A stretch of 64,000 nucleotides of DNA from Magnetococcales bacterium (GTDB lineage Bacteria; Pseudomonadota; Magnetococcia; Magnetococcales; Magnetaquicoccaceae), in assembly GCA_015234115.1 (NCBI GenBank), contig JADFWP010000002.1:1-64000 (forward strand), written 5' to 3'. Shown in pieces: positions 9,034 to 18,007 of the stretch (its first letter is position 1; each line of letters opens with the position of its first letter). The notes under the pieces are model-generated. The model did no database searches, was not told where the DNA came from, and saw nothing but the letters and a program-made list of their open reading frames with translations. Both the position numbers and the translations under genes were made by a program.

Positions 9034-9735
9034 TTACGACAACCATTCCAGAGCGCCATTGTCGATGTGATAGACCGCACCGACCATTTTGACTTTGCCC
9101 TCGTGGCGCAGATGGGACAGTTCCTGGCTGTTGGCCAGCAGATCCTGAATCGACTGGTTGACATTTTCCCGAATGGCTTCCAGGATCAGTTCATCTCCGG
9201 CCAGACCTTTGGCTTTGGCCCGTTCTGCGGCGGGGATGATGTTGTCCACCAGTTTGGGAATGCTGCCGCCCACTTTGTCGCCTTTGACCACGGCGGTCAC
9301 GGCGCCACATTTAGTGTGGCCCAGCACCAGGATCAGCGGAGTGTTGAGATGGCCCGCGCCATATTCGGCAGTGCCGATTTCGTCGGTGTCGGCCACGTTG
9401 CCCGCCACCCGGATGACGAACAGATCCCCGATGCCGCGATCAAAGATGTGCTCCACCGGCACGCGGGAATCCGAGCAGGAGATGATGGTGACAAAGGGAT
9501 GTTGCCCCTTGGAAAAGGTTTCGGCAATGCGTTGCGGGGTCAGGTTGGGTCGTTCCGATTTGCCGGTCATGAAACGGGCATGACCCTCTTTGAGGAGTTG
9601 GAGCGCCTGTTCCGGAGTCATGGCCGGAGCGGCGGAAGGATTGGACGCCAGAGCGAATCTGGGCAGCACGAGCGCGCCCACGCCGACCGCCATGCCGGCA
9701 AGCATGTCGCGTCGGCTCCAATGATGTTCACACAT
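9034..9735 (-). CDS. Tat-exported beta-class carbonic anhydrase
   Basis: A 233-residue zinc enzyme interconverting CO2 and bicarbonate. The beta-class ligands are visible: C87, D89 and R91 in ISCSDSRVP, then H140 and C143 in GHTKCGA. The N-terminus WSRRDMLAGMAVGVGALVLP is a twin-arginine signal followed by a cleavage-like ALA, so the folded enzyme should be exported to the periplasm. The start was set at the ATG at 9735, which has AGGAG upstream. The upstream extension of the frame would bury the Tat signal. Many beta carbonic anhydrases are cytoplasmic; a Tat-exported form suggests handling of external CO2 or bicarbonate. It is divergent from rfbA. Confidence 0.9.
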   Translation of the reverse strand: MCEHHWSRRDMLAGMAVGVGALVLPRFALASNPSAAPAMTPEQALQLLKEGHARFMTGKSERPNLTPQRIAETFSKGQHPFVTIISCSDSRVPVEHIFDRGIGDLFVIRVAGNVADTDEIGTAEYGAGHLNTPLILVLGHTKCGAVTAVVKGDKVGGSIPKLVDNIIPAAERAKAKGLAGDELILEAIRENVNQSIQDLLANSQELSHLRHEGKVKMVGAVYHIDNGALEWLS

Positions 9736-9878
9736 ACACGGTCTCCTGCTGTTTTGGGGATGGGAGGAGTGGATGCGGATTTCCGGGGCGGGAATGCGCA
9801 ACCTTACACTTGAGTTGCAAATTGTATTGTATCGGCAGGTGAAACACAATCCTTGATTGACGTTCCCGGGAGACCATC

Positions 9879-10826
9879 ATGCATCAACCCACAACAGCAG
9901 CAACCACCCGCAAAGGGATCATTCTGGCTGGAGGTTCCGGAACCCGTCTTTATCCGGTCACGCAGGCGATTTCCAAGCAGTTGATGCCGGTTTATGACAA
10001 ACCGATGATTTATTATCCTCTGAGCACCTTGATGCTGGCCGGGATTCGGGAGATTCTGATCATTTCAACGCCACAGGACACGCCACGTTTTGCCGAACTG
10101 CTCGGTGACGGATCGCAATGGGGCATGAGTCTGAGCTATGCGGTGCAGCCTGCTCCGGATGGATTGGCGCAGGCCTTTCTCATTGGGCGGGAGTTTCTCG
10201 CCGGGCAGCCGAGTGCTTTGATTCTGGGGGATAATCTTTTCTACGGGCATGCGTTGGTCAGACTGCTCAAGCGTGCCGATCATCGTCCCCGGGGAGCGAC
10301 GATTTTTGCCTATCGGGTCTTGGACCCGGAACGTTATGGCGTGGTGGAGTTCGACGCGACGCAACAGGTATTGAGCATCGAAGAGAAACCGGCGGTCCCG
10401 AAGAGCCATTATGCGGTCACCGGACTCTATTTTTATGATGAACAGGTCAGCGATATCGCAGCCGCGATTCGTCCGTCATCGCGTGGCGAACTGGAGATCA
10501 CCGATGTCAACCGTTGCTATCTGGAGCAGGGGGAGTTGGCGGTGGAGATCATGAGACGCGGTTATGCGTGGTTGGACACCGGTACCCATGACAGCCTGTT
10601 GGAAGCGGCCAGTTTTATTGCCACCTTGCAGAAGCGTCAGGGATTGATGGTCTCCTGTCCCGAAGAGATTGCCTATCTTTACCGGTGGATCGATGCCGGA
10701 CAGGTGCAAAAACTGGCCGCTCCACTGATCAAGAGTGGCTACGGGCAGTATCTGTTGTCGTTGTTGCGTCAGGATGTCATCCAGCCTCCCGTCAATGGGC
10801 AGGAGAGGATTGCTCCAGAGGTTTGA
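9879..10826 (+). CDS. rfbA: glucose-1-phosphate thymidylyltransferase (RmlA)
   Basis: 315 residues; the family is usually about 290, so the tails are slightly longer. It makes dTDP-glucose from dTTP and glucose 1-phosphate, the first step of dTDP-rhamnose and related sugar synthesis. Visible motifs are [13 protein letters not shown] (nucleotide-binding signature), [31 protein letters not shown] and [13 protein letters not shown]. No rfbB, C or D genes are in the window, so the pathway is completed elsewhere. The start ATG 9879 has GGGAG upstream. Its 3' end overlaps the convergent gene at 10792 by about 35 bases. Confidence 0.92.
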   Translation: MHQPTTAATTRKGIILAGGSGTRLYPVTQAISKQLMPVYDKPMIYYPLSTLMLAGIREILIISTPQDTPRFAELLGDGSQWGMSLSYAVQPAPDGLAQAFLIGREFLAGQPSALILGDNLFYGHALVRLLKRADHRPRGATIFAYRVLDPERYGVVEFDATQQVLSIEEKPAVPKSHYAVTGLYFYDEQVSDIAAAIRPSSRGELEITDVNRCYLEQGELAVEIMRRGYAWLDTGTHDSLLEAASFIATLQKRQGLMVSCPEEIAYLYRWIDAGQVQKLAAPLIKSGYGQYLLSLLRQDVIQPPVNGQERIAPEV

Positions 10827-11148
10827 ATTGGGATTCCAGCATATCGGCCTGTTTGTTGTTTTCGATGGTGTCGAAACGGCGTTGCTGTGCCTTGACGCGA
10901 AACGCCTCCTGGGCGCGATTTTGTTGCAGGATCTCTTCCAGCATCATTTCCCGCATCTGCCGTTGAGAGATGCTCATGAACTGAATCATGGCGACCACGA
11001 TCACGATCAGTCCCACGAGCATCGAGATCATTTTGCCGTTGCCGGCCTTGGGTTCGGTGCCTTTTTTGGAGGATTCGCCGCGTTCTGCTCTTTCGTCGTT
11101 GCCGTTTTCGTCTTCCATGGGGGTCGCCACTGGCTGGGGTTGCGTCAC
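10792..11148 (-). CDS. small single-pass membrane protein, hypothetical
   Basis: 118 residues: a charged, disordered N-terminus ([17 protein letters not shown]), one transmembrane helix at about 41-58 ([18 protein letters not shown]), then a long polar helix rich in Gln, Arg and Glu that could form a coiled coil. I know no family. It is the last gene of a leftward group and its end overlaps rfbA tail to tail. Codon pattern and topology make it plausible, but no homology supports it. Confidence 0.5.
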   Translation of the reverse strand: MTQPQPVATPMEDENGNDERAERGESSKKGTEPKAGNGKMISMLVGLIVIVVAMIQFMSISQRQMREMMLEEILQQNRAQEAFRVKAQQRRFDTIENNKQADMLESQFKPLEQSSPAH

Positions 11149-11252
11149 TGCGCCGGCACATTTCCGGGCGCAACGATGGGTTCACGATGGGTGAGAGGTA
11201 CGGTTGCGGTCAGGAATGCGTGACGGATGGCGTTGCGCATGGCCGGAGTCTT

Positions 11253-11627
11253 TCACCTGGGGTTGCTTTCATGCAAGATCCGTCCCGAACCGTTGCACCA
11301 GGGGCAGGAATGGGATTGTTCGGTTTCGTCCAGCACAAAAAGTTGCCCGGCACCACCACACTCTTCGCAGGTTTCCGCTTCCATGCCGATGGTATTGGCC
11401 GCAGGTTGGGTCGGGGAGGGCGTATGGAGACCGAGGGCCTGACGTCCGGGGGTGGTCAGGTCATAGCTGGTGGCCGTGCCCATGGGTTGATCGTTGGGAG
11501 CCAGTTGAATCCAGCCGCGCGCCTTGAGCGCGGAGAGCACCCCAAGCGGAATTTTGACGGCGCGTCGCTCCAGGATGGCTTGCAGGGCTTTGTGATGTGC
11601 AGGGGTGATCTGGGGTGTTGTTGGCAT
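11253..11627 (-). CDS. small protein with winged-helix-like N-terminus and DnaJ-type zinc knuckle
   Basis: 124 residues. The first 65 look like a winged helix (AHHKALQAI, LGVLSALKARGWIQL, YDLTTPGRQAL). The C-terminal part has two CxxCxGxG-type knuckles, C87/C90 in CEECGGAG and C108/C111 in CPWCNGSG, as in the zinc-binding central domain of DnaJ but with two knuckles instead of four. One zinc ion could be bound. It follows the DsrE-like gene in the same direction. Function unknown; a nucleic-acid or protein-binding role is a guess. Confidence 0.65.
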   Translation of the reverse strand: MPTTPQITPAHHKALQAILERRAVKIPLGVLSALKARGWIQLAPNDQPMGTATSYDLTTPGRQALGLHTPSPTQPAANTIGMEAETCEECGGAGQLFVLDETEQSHSCPWCNGSGRILHESNPR

Positions 11628-11659
11628 GGGAAATCAACGGGTCTGGGTGGAGGTGGAAA

Positions 11660-12250
11660 TCACAGGTGGATGATCCCGTCGCAGTTCCGGGCGAGTTGTT
11701 CCGGATCGACCGGGCCAAAGACCCACTCGGCGCCCATGGCTTCCAGGGCCTCGTGACAGGGCCGGGCCGCATCGGGAACGGGCGTCGGAGCAGGGGCGTA
11801 CAGGGTGATCCGGTGGTCGCATCCGGCCAATCCGGCCCCGATCCGCAACGACTCGCTGATCGCCTCGTCCGGACCATTCAGCAGAATGGCGATCCGTTTG
11901 AGGGGCGATGCAGCCGGATGGCCAGGCCAGTACAGCACAGGCAGCGAGAGGAGCAGATCGCTTGCGCGGAGCATCTGGCCCAGGGTGGCCAGTCCGCCGG
12001 GCTGGATGCCTGCGGCGGGGTTGGGTCCTTTGATCCGTGCGTGGCCCTGGGCGCAGAAGCTGGCCTGACCATCCGGGCCGATCCATTCGGACCAGATCGC
12101 ATCTCCGACCTGGTGGACTCCTTGATAAAGAAAGAAAATCCTGGTCTGCCAGGATGCGTCCAGGCGGCTGCGCAACGCCTCCTGCCATCCCGTGGGAAGC
12201 GTGGCGCGGGTGATGATCAGGGTCACGATACGGCGCGGAGAGGTGCTCAC
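11660..12250 (-). CDS. DsrE/DsrF-like domain protein, possibly a tandem repeat
   Basis: 196 residues. Two halves each resemble the DsrE/TusD fold: residues 8-45 (IVTLIITRATLPTGWQEAL... with RIFFLYQGVHQ) and about 118-160 (RIAILLNGPDE, SLRIGAGLAGCDHRITLYA). DsrE-like proteins relay sulfur or bind small ligands. The only cysteine in the second half is in AGCDH, and no clear sulfur-relay loop is seen. The start codon overlaps the stop of the CopD-like gene (ATGA), so the two are translationally coupled. The family call is tentative. Confidence 0.6.
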   Translation of the reverse strand: MSTSPRRIVTLIITRATLPTGWQEALRSRLDASWQTRIFFLYQGVHQVGDAIWSEWIGPDGQASFCAQGHARIKGPNPAAGIQPGGLATLGQMLRASDLLLSLPVLYWPGHPAASPLKRIAILLNGPDEAISESLRIGAGLAGCDHRITLYAPAPTPVPDAARPCHEALEAMGAEWVFGPVDPEQLARNCDGIIHL

Positions 12251-12699
12251 CAGTAGCGTCCTGCTCCGGCGACGCCAAAGATGATCAGGCCGAGGAGCAG
12301 ATTGATGCGGACGATTTTACGGATCCGCTCGATATAAAGGCCGGTCTCCGGAATCAGCAACTCCCGCGCCATGCGCTGCATGGGGCGAAAGGCTCGGAAA
12401 AACAGCAACAGAAACAGCAGGATCATGCACCAGCCGATCCCCTCCATGATCCGGATGTGGCGTCCCGCGCCGGTCATGCCGCCGAATCCCTCGAAGATCA
12501 TCCAGTAACCGGTGAGCGGCAGGATCAAGACCGTTCCCCAGACCACCACCATGAACCGTTCGAGCACGCGGCTCCACAGTCCCACCCGGAGTGGCATCTC
12601 CAGCGGGAGCGCGGCGGGTCGGAGGACCACCAACGCGAAAAACATGCCGCCCACCCAGAGGGTTGCGGCGAGCAGGTGCAAAGGAAAGGCAATGGCCAT
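12247..12699 (-). CDS. CopD-like four-helix membrane protein
   Basis: 150 residues with four predicted membrane helices. The first (PLHLLAATLWVGGMFFALVV) has the conserved His followed by WxGG typical of the CopD/DUF2269-type membrane domain. The others are VVWGTVLILPLTGYWMIF, IGWCMILLFLLLFF and INLLLGLIIFGVAG. Such proteins sit in the inner membrane and are linked to copper uptake or haem/quinone-related redox, but the exact role is unclear. It lies 22 bases after the Nudix gene and overlaps the DsrE-like gene by four bases. Confidence 0.75.
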   Translation of the reverse strand: MAIAFPLHLLAATLWVGGMFFALVVLRPAALPLEMPLRVGLWSRVLERFMVVVWGTVLILPLTGYWMIFEGFGGMTGAGRHIRIMEGIGWCMILLFLLLFFRAFRPMQRMARELLIPETGLYIERIRKIVRINLLLGLIIFGVAGAGRYW

Positions 12700-12720
12700 G
12701 ATTTTTCTGTACGGTTGATT

Positions 12721-13311
12721 TCAGGAGTGGTTGCGAAGCTCATCCCGATGCAGGATGAGCCACTGCATGGCCAGAATGGCGATGGCCGAGTTCAGGGTGT
12801 GATCGGTCAGCCATTGTCGGGCCGTGGCAAAGGGCACGACCATGGGTTCGATGTCTTCATTTTCCTGTTCCAGTCCACCTCCTGCCGTGCGTGGTTGCAA
12901 GGAGTCGAACAGACCGCAAAACAGATGAATCCGTTCGCTGCTGCCGCTGGGACTCAAATAGAAGGTCTGGATCGGTTGCAGGGTGTGCGGGGTCCAGCCG
13001 GTCTCTTCCAGGGTTTCGCGCAACGCCACGGTTTTTGGGTCAGGTTCCGTGCCGCAGGAGCCGGCAACGATTTCGGTGGTCCAGCCCGATTCGCCCCGCA
13101 GATGGGGGCCAGGCCGGAATTGACGGATCAGTCCAACACAATCCCGGGTCGGATCGTAGAGCAACACTGCGGCGGCATCTCCCCGTTCCAGGATTTCCAG
13201 ATGGAGCGCCTGGCTCATCTGTCCGTTGAAACGTTGAAAGCGCAAATGCAAACGCAGCAGACGAAAGAAACCCCGATAGAGTTCTTCGCTGGCAAAAAGA
13301 TCCACTTTCAT
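12721..13311 (-). CDS. Nudix hydrolase (ADP-ribose pyrophosphatase-like)
   Basis: 196 residues starting at the ATG at 13311 (MKVDLFASEELYRGF). A longer open frame extends upstream across another gene and is not used. It matches the ADP-ribose/NDP-sugar diphosphatase branch: an N-terminal strand region, VGLIRQFRPGPH, then a Nudix box ending RETLEETGW, followed by FYLSPSGSSERIHLF, which fits the family position. The box spacing is slightly odd: between the first glycine and RE it reads SCGTEPDPKTVAL. The catalytic REtlEE core is intact. It probably hydrolyses ADP-ribose or similar nucleotide sugars. Confidence 0.82.
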   Translation of the reverse strand: MKVDLFASEELYRGFFRLLRLHLRFQRFNGQMSQALHLEILERGDAAAVLLYDPTRDCVGLIRQFRPGPHLRGESGWTTEIVAGSCGTEPDPKTVALRETLEETGWTPHTLQPIQTFYLSPSGSSERIHLFCGLFDSLQPRTAGGGLEQENEDIEPMVVPFATARQWLTDHTLNSAIAILAMQWLILHRDELRNHS

Positions 13312-13429
13312 GGTGGGTGGCTCCAGACGGCCGTTCAATGAGAATTCTGTCACAATAAACGAATCGTTTGCCACCGAAAAGGAAAAACCTGCTGTCACGC
13401 CACCGGATCGGACCGGGCGGAGAGCGGGT

Positions 13430-13457
13430 TTGCGCGTTCCGGGATCTGCGGTATAGT
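13430..13457 (+). promoter_or_regulatory. candidate sigma70-type promoter of the two-CW gene
   Basis: TTGCGC and TATAGT are separated by 16 bases, 38 bases upstream of the start codon at 13495. Judged by eye only. Confidence 0.4.
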
Positions 13458-13494
13458 GATCGGTTGAGGGTTCAATCAAAGCGGGGAGAGCGCC

Positions 13495-13818
13495 ATGTCT
13501 GATCAGGAAAAACAGAATTGTTGGGATTTTTTCAACTGCACGCGCAGTCGTCACGGGGCCAGAATGGACGGCACGCCTTGTCCGGTCAGTCTGACGACGG
13601 CGTATACCGGTTTCAATGGCGGCATGGATGCGGGGCGTGCCTGTTGGACCATCGAGGGAACGTTCTGCACCGAATCCAAATGCGGTCCAGGGGATGATCG
13701 CGGCGGATTCGGTTTCAAGAAGGACCATTGCGACAGTTGTGCGTTCAAGGCCAAGGTCAAGGCCGAGGAGGGGGAGAATTTCGTGGAAGACCGGCGTTCG
13801 CAGTTCACCCGACGGTAA
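13495..13818 (+). CDS. two-CW domain protein
   Basis: 107 residues, rich in cysteine (eight) and with two Cys-Trp pairs, NCWDFFNC at 8-15 and ACWTIEGTFC at 49-58, followed by HCDSCAF. This is the pattern of the small two-CW domain proteins, which I recall as often found with or within MCP-type signalling proteins. The cysteines could bind zinc or an iron-sulfur cluster. No signal peptide. It is convergent with the large MCP gene and shares a terminator with it. Function unknown. Confidence 0.75.
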   Translation: MSDQEKQNCWDFFNCTRSRHGARMDGTPCPVSLTTAYTGFNGGMDAGRACWTIEGTFCTESKCGPGDDRGGFGFKKDHCDSCAFKAKVKAEEGENFVEDRRSQFTRR

Positions 13819-13855
13819 CCGGTCGGAACGCCCGGAAACGCGATTTGGCGAAAAG

Positions 13856-13900
13856 AAAAAAGCGGGATCGGGGGAGAACTCCCCCAATCCCGCTTTTTTT
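13856..13900. terminator. strong bidirectional intrinsic terminator
   Basis: AAAAAGCGGGAT(c)GGGGGAG AA CTCCCCC(a)ATCCCGCTTTTTTT gives a stem of nearly 20 pairs, with A-runs and T-runs on both sides. It lies between the convergent two-CW and MCP genes. Confidence 0.9.
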
Positions 13901-13960
13901 CGTGCCTGAAGAACAGAGAGTGCAAGTCGGCGACAATGCCTGCGTTGATTTTTCCGACGT

Positions 13961-16030
13961 TCAGAACGTCTCGAACTCGTCATCGGCATGACCGGATCCC
14001 ATATCCAGGTTCATGCCGCCCGATTTTGCGGATGCCGGAGCGGGCAGGGCTTTTGGCGCAGGTTTGTGGCCCAGGGCGGCATGGGGTTTGTTTCCGCCGT
14101 TCACGACCGGCCTGGATGCGGATTTGCGACGTGGAGAAGGGGTGACCGCCAACTCGCCGATATTGAAGAAGGAGACCGATTCTTTCAACAGATCGGCCTG
14201 GGCGTTCAATTCTTCGGCAGTGGCTGCCATCTCTTCGGAGAGTCCGGCATTGGTCTGGATCACCTGGTCCAATTGCTGGATGGCCTGATTGATCTGGGTG
14301 GCGCCCTGGGTTTGTTCCTGGCTGGCGGCGGCGATTTCCTGGATCAGTTCCGCTGTTTTTTGAATGTCGGGCACCAGTTTGTTGATGATGCCGCCGGCCC
14401 GTTCGGCCACTCCCACACTGGTCGAGGAGAGATGGCTGATTTCGCCAGCTGCGGATTGGCTTCTTTCCGCCAGTTTTCTCACTTCTGCCGCCACCACGGC
14501 GAATCCCTTGCCGTGTTCGCCGGCCCGTGCCGCTTCGATGGCGGCATTCAGGGCCAGCAGGTTGGTTTGACGGGCAATCTCTTCGATGATGCCAATTTTT
14601 GAAGCGATTTCCTTCATGGCATGCACAGCCTCGCCAACCGCGACTCCCCCTTCGGAGGCATCCTTGGCAGCCTTCTGGGCGATGTTTTTCGTGGTGTTGG
14701 CGTTATCGGTGTTTTGCATGATATTCGACGACATCTCTTCCATGGCCGAGGAGGTCTCTTCCACGGAAGCGGCCTGTTCGGTTGCCCCCTGGGAGATTTG
14801 CTGGGCGGTTGACGAGAGTTCTTCGCTGCCGGTCGAGACGCTGTTGGCCGTATTGCGCACTTCGGTCAGGATGCTTTTCAGCTTGTCCACCATTTCGTTG
14901 AGCGACTTGGCCAGGACACCGATTTCGTCTTTCTGATCGATATTCAAGCGGGTGGTCAGATCCCCGCGTGCCAGGGTTTGCGCAAACGAGACCCCCTGGA
15001 CAATCGGTTTGGTGATCAGGGCGGCCAGGAAGAGGGCGATCAGAACGCCGAGAACCACCGCGCCGAAGATGGTGCTGATGATGATGGTATTGGCTTCGGA
15101 GGTCAATTTTTCCGCCTCGCTCCGGGCGGTGACCAGTTGTTGATAGCCGGCGTCTTCGGCGGTCTGTGCCTGTTTGATCACCTCGGATCCCAGGCGACCC
15201 ATTTCGGTCAGAATGGTTTTCAGTTCGTCATCGTTTTTGATCCAGTTCTTTGCCGCCTCGGTGTATTCGCGGGTGGCCTTGCGGGCATCCTCGATCAGTT
15301 TCAACTGTTCGGGTTCGCTGGTGATTTTCTGCAACGCATCGTAAAGGTTCATCAATTCCGGAAGCAGTTTGTTCATGTGCTTCCAGGCGTCGCGGGTTTT
15401 ATAATTCACCTCTTCCTTTTCCGCGCGCATGATCTCCAGGGCATGGACATAGATTTCGGTGGTCACGATGTACCTTTGGACATAGGAGTCCAATGTTGCG
15501 GAATCCGCTTTGCTCTTCATGGCGGCGGTATAGGCATCCACCTGCATCTTGAGGAATTTGGTAGCCGCATCTTCAACGATTTTGCCTTTTTCAACCATTT
15601 GTGCCACGGCATCCTTGTTGGCTTTCAGGGCCTTGACTCCGGAACGATACTTGTCCGCATAGACAGCCGTACCACTCCTGGCGACCTTTGACTGGTCCAA
15701 CAGGGCATTGTTGTTGTATTTTTTGGCCAGTTCATCCACCTTGTCCAGGAACTGGTTCAGCTCCTTGACATTTTTTTCGGCCTTTTGGTGAATGCTGTCT
15801 TCTTCGTACAACAGATAATTTTTTTCTTCCATGATGGTGGCGAGGGCCATGCGTTCCACCCCGGTCGCATATTCCACCGCCTTGGCATTGTTATCGGTGA
15901 TGCCGAACAAGGCCCCCGAGACTTTTCCAATATAAACATTTGATAAAAAGCCGAAAATGACCGTAATTGCCACCAGCATCAAGGCACCGGCAAGAATTTT
16001 TATCTTGATACTCAGATCATTCAGTCTCAT
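13961..16030 (-). CDS. methyl-accepting chemotaxis protein with large periplasmic helical sensor and C-terminal EFETF tail
   Basis: 689 residues. TM1 at about 11-31; a long all-helical periplasmic domain at about 32-305 that fits a helical bimodular (HBM) or double four-helix sensor; TM2 ([18 protein letters not shown]); HAMP; then the MCP signalling region with the conserved tip [23 protein letters not shown] sensors often detect organic acids. After an Ala/Pro-rich linker the chain ends DDEFETF, close to the NWETF pentapeptide that tethers CheR and CheB to high-abundance receptors. It is monocistronic, with a possible sigma28 site upstream and a strong terminator after it. No che genes are adjacent, so it probably feeds a chemotaxis pathway encoded elsewhere or the Wsp-like system 24 kb away. 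Confidence 0.9.
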   Translation of the reverse strand: MRLNDLSIKIKILAGALMLVAITVIFGFLSNVYIGKVSGALFGITDNNAKAVEYATGVERMALATIMEEKNYLLYEEDSIHQKAEKNVKELNQFLDKVDELAKKYNNNALLDQSKVARSGTAVYADKYRSGVKALKANKDAVAQMVEKGKIVEDAATKFLKMQVDAYTAAMKSKADSATLDSYVQRYIVTTEIYVHALEIMRAEKEEVNYKTRDAWKHMNKLLPELMNLYDALQKITSEPEQLKLIEDARKATREYTEAAKNWIKNDDELKTILTEMGRLGSEVIKQAQTAEDAGYQQLVTARSEAEKLTSEANTIIISTIFGAVVLGVLIALFLAALITKPIVQGVSFAQTLARGDLTTRLNIDQKDEIGVLAKSLNEMVDKLKSILTEVRNTANSVSTGSEELSSTAQQISQGATEQAASVEETSSAMEEMSSNIMQNTDNANTTKNIAQKAAKDASEGGVAVGEAVHAMKEIASKIGIIEEIARQTNLLALNAAIEAARAGEHGKGFAVVAAEVRKLAERSQSAAGEISHLSSTSVGVAERAGGIINKLVPDIQKTAELIQEIAAASQEQTQGATQINQAIQQLDQVIQTNAGLSEEMAATAEELNAQADLLKESVSFFNIGELAVTPSPRRKSASRPVVNGGNKPHAALGHKPAPKALPAPASAKSGGMNLDMGSGHADDEFETF

Positions 16031-16132
16031 GTTTCAGGACTCCTGTATGGGATGAAAGCGGGAATCAGCTCGTTTTTTCAAGCCGCATCGGGCAGCAAAA
16101 AATTTATTGGGTATTTTAAATTACTTTTTGGT

Positions 16133-16159
16133 TTATCGTGATCTGAAAAACACAATTTG
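16133..16159 (-). promoter_or_regulatory. possible sigma28 (FliA) promoter for the MCP
   Basis: On the minus strand CAAA, 15 bases, then CACGATAA resembles the flagellar consensus TAAA-N15-GCCGATAA, with the correct spacing. It lies 103 bases upstream of the MCP start codon. Flagellar-class control would be usual for a receptor. Confidence 0.35.
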
Positions 16160-16406
16160 AATTATTTTTATTTGGATGCTTCTAAATAATATGCCATAAT
16201 TCAGCATGGAGCGGCAAGAAAAATAAGCAATTAAAAATTTCTATATGGCGTTGCAACATTTTTTTGCTCAAATTTCCTTGCCACGCCGCACCCCGATGTG
16301 TCACTATTTGTTACAAGTAGATGGTGCGGTAATTGCTTCCCTTTAGGGCAAGCGGTTTTGTGCCGAAAAGGGGATCGTGACCGTTGCTGGTCATGGTGAG
16401 TTTTCC

Positions 16407-16471
16407 GGATTCCGGGGCTGGATAGCGTGCGAGACGGGTCACCCTTCTCGACGCTCCAGCCCGACGGATCC
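16407..16471 (+). promoter_or_regulatory. long stem-loop in the leader of the lipoprotein operon
   Basis: GGGCTGG, AGCGT and CGAGA (16415-16433) pair in order with TCTCG, ACGCT and CCAGCCC (16446-16462), leaving small bulges and a loop around CGGGTCACCC. A further GGATTC/GGATCC stretch can extend the stem outward. It ends about 50 bases before the start codon at 16523. No T-run follows, so it looks like a leader RNA structure or a regulatory hairpin rather than a terminator. It does not match a riboswitch I know. Confidence 0.5.
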
Positions 16472-16522
16472 GCCCTGGATTCAGTCGCCTGAATCACCCC
16501 ACAACCGCACGGAAAAAACATC

Positions 16523-18007
16523 ATGTCCCCATGGAGCCTGACAAAAAAATCTTTGTTGTTGGCTGCGCTGGCCCTGAATGCCACCCTGAATGCCGGATGT
16601 TCCGGCATGATGCGCAATTATGACAGCGAACTCCAATCCACCACCCAAATGGTGGCTGCCAATCAACCGGAGCAGGCACTCCAGATCCTCGAAAAAAACA
16701 ATCCCGACAAACAAAAAGATCTCCTTTACTATCTGGAAAAAGGGGAGTTGCTGCGCATGAGCCGGGATTTTTCGGCCAGTCGCGCCTGCTGGATGGATGC
16801 CGATCGGGTGGTACGGCAATGGGAAGAGACCGCCAAAACCGATCCCGCCAAACTGCTGGGACATCTGACCAGCGCGGTGGTCAACGACAAAACCCGCCCC
16901 TATGAAGGTTTCGACTACGAAAAAGTCCTGCTCACGGCAAAAATTGCCCTGGATCACATCGCCCTGGGGGATTGGGATGCGGCCAGGGTCGAAATCAAAA
17001 AGACCCACGAACGCGAAGCGATCATTGCCGAACTCCATGCCAAGGAGGTGATCCAGGAGGAGGAAGAGGGCAAGAAACGCAATATTTCACGAGACATCAA
17101 GGATCTGCACGGTTATCCGGCCGAGACCCTCAACGATCCCCAGGTGATTGCCCTCAAGAACAGCTACCAGAATGCCTTCGGTCACTATCTGGCCGGATTC
17201 GTCTACGAGGCGTTGGGAGAACCGGGCCTGGCTGCGCCGGGGTATCGCCAGGCCATTGAGTTGCGACCCGATGTGCCGTTCCTGGAGCAGGGGTTGAAGG
17301 ATCTCGACACGCGAATCAACGCGCGGACCGGAAAAACCGATGTTCTCTTCGTGGTGGAGAGCGGTCTGGCTCCAGGCCGCCACTCGATGATGATCCCTTT
17401 GCCGATCCCCACCGTGGGAATCGTCAGCATTTCGTTTCCTGTGATTGCCAAAAACCCTTCCGCGTCCTATAATCCTGCTTCGTTGACGATCGGCGACGGC
17501 AGTTCCGTCGGACTCTCGGCGGTCACCAGCGTCGATGCCATGGCCCGGCGCGCGCTCCGCGACGAACTGCCCGGCATTCTGTTGCGCAGCGCCATCCGGG
17601 CGACCCTCAAAGGGGTGACGCAGAAAAAACTTGGCGACCAGAACGCCCTGTTGGGGTTGGCGGTGATGGTGGCTGGCGTGGTGACCGAATCCGCCGACGA
17701 GCGTTCCTGGCGCACGCTGCCCGCAACCATCTCCCTGGGACGGGTCGCGCTCAAGCCGGGACTCCATGATCTGGGCGTCCCAGGTGCAGCCGGTAAACCT
17801 TTGAGCGTCGAGGTTTCGGGTCGTCACCAGGTCGTGCATTTGCGCATGGTGGATCGCGGGATCTATCTGGCCAGCACACCCGGAGCATCCCACGGCGCCT
17901 TGCTGCCGCCTGCGGATCACGGCAACAAGACACAGGAGGCCAGTCCCGGAAAATCGGAACGTCGCAAAAACGATTCCTCCAAACCGACCAAGGAGAAAAA
18001 TCCATGA
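16523..18007 (+). CDS. TPR-containing outer-membrane-type lipoprotein (COG3014-like)
   Basis: 494 residues with a lipoprotein signal: a hydrophobic helix followed by LNAGC, giving lipidated C26. TPR-like helices follow (ALQILEKNNPDKQKDLLYYLEKGELL; later AGFVYEALGEPGLAAPGYRQAIEL), then an extended beta-rich C-terminal half with VLFVVESGLAPGRHSMMIPLP, and a Lys/Ser-rich disordered tail. Proteins of this type are encoded together with YcfL and LpoB-like lipoproteins, as here. It is first in a four-gene operon and its stop overlaps the ycfL-like start. A role in envelope or peptidoglycan machinery is inferred from the neighbours. Confidence 0.8.
   Translation: MSPWSLTKKSLLLAALALNATLNAGCSGMMRNYDSELQSTTQMVAANQPEQALQILEKNNPDKQKDLLYYLEKGELLRMSRDFSASRACWMDADRVVRQWEETAKTDPAKLLGHLTSAVVNDKTRPYEGFDYEKVLLTAKIALDHIALGDWDAARVEIKKTHEREAIIAELHAKEVIQEEEEGKKRNISRDIKDLHGYPAETLNDPQVIALKNSYQNAFGHYLAGFVYEALGEPGLAAPGYRQAIELRPDVPFLEQGLKDLDTRINARTGKTDVLFVVESGLAPGRHSMMIPLPIPTVGIVSISFPVIAKNPSASYNPASLTIGDGSSVGLSAVTSVDAMARRALRDELPGILLRSAIRATLKGVTQKKLGDQNALLGLAVMVAGVVTESADERSWRTLPATISLGRVALKPGLHDLGVPGAAGKPLSVEVSGRHQVVHLRMVDRGIYLASTPGASHGALLPPADHGNKTQEASPGKSERRKNDSSKPTKEKNP

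Larger units (their letters stand above)
16031..16522. other. divergent intergenic region: AT-rich promoter half and structured leader half
   Basis: About 490 bases separate the leftward MCP from the rightward lipoprotein operon. 16080-16260 is strongly AT-rich and should hold the MCP promoter. 16300-16520 is GC-rich and contains a long hairpin (listed separately). No gene is supported. Confidence 0.6.

Noticed and set aside
12721-13989. A longer Nudix protein of 422 residues
   Set aside because: The upstream extension crosses the two-CW gene on the other strand and has no conserved features; ATG 13311 gives the normal domain length.
16231-16522. Possible c-di-GMP or other known riboswitch in the lipoprotein leader
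   Set aside because: I could not match the conserved core of a riboswitch I know; only the long hairpin is supported.
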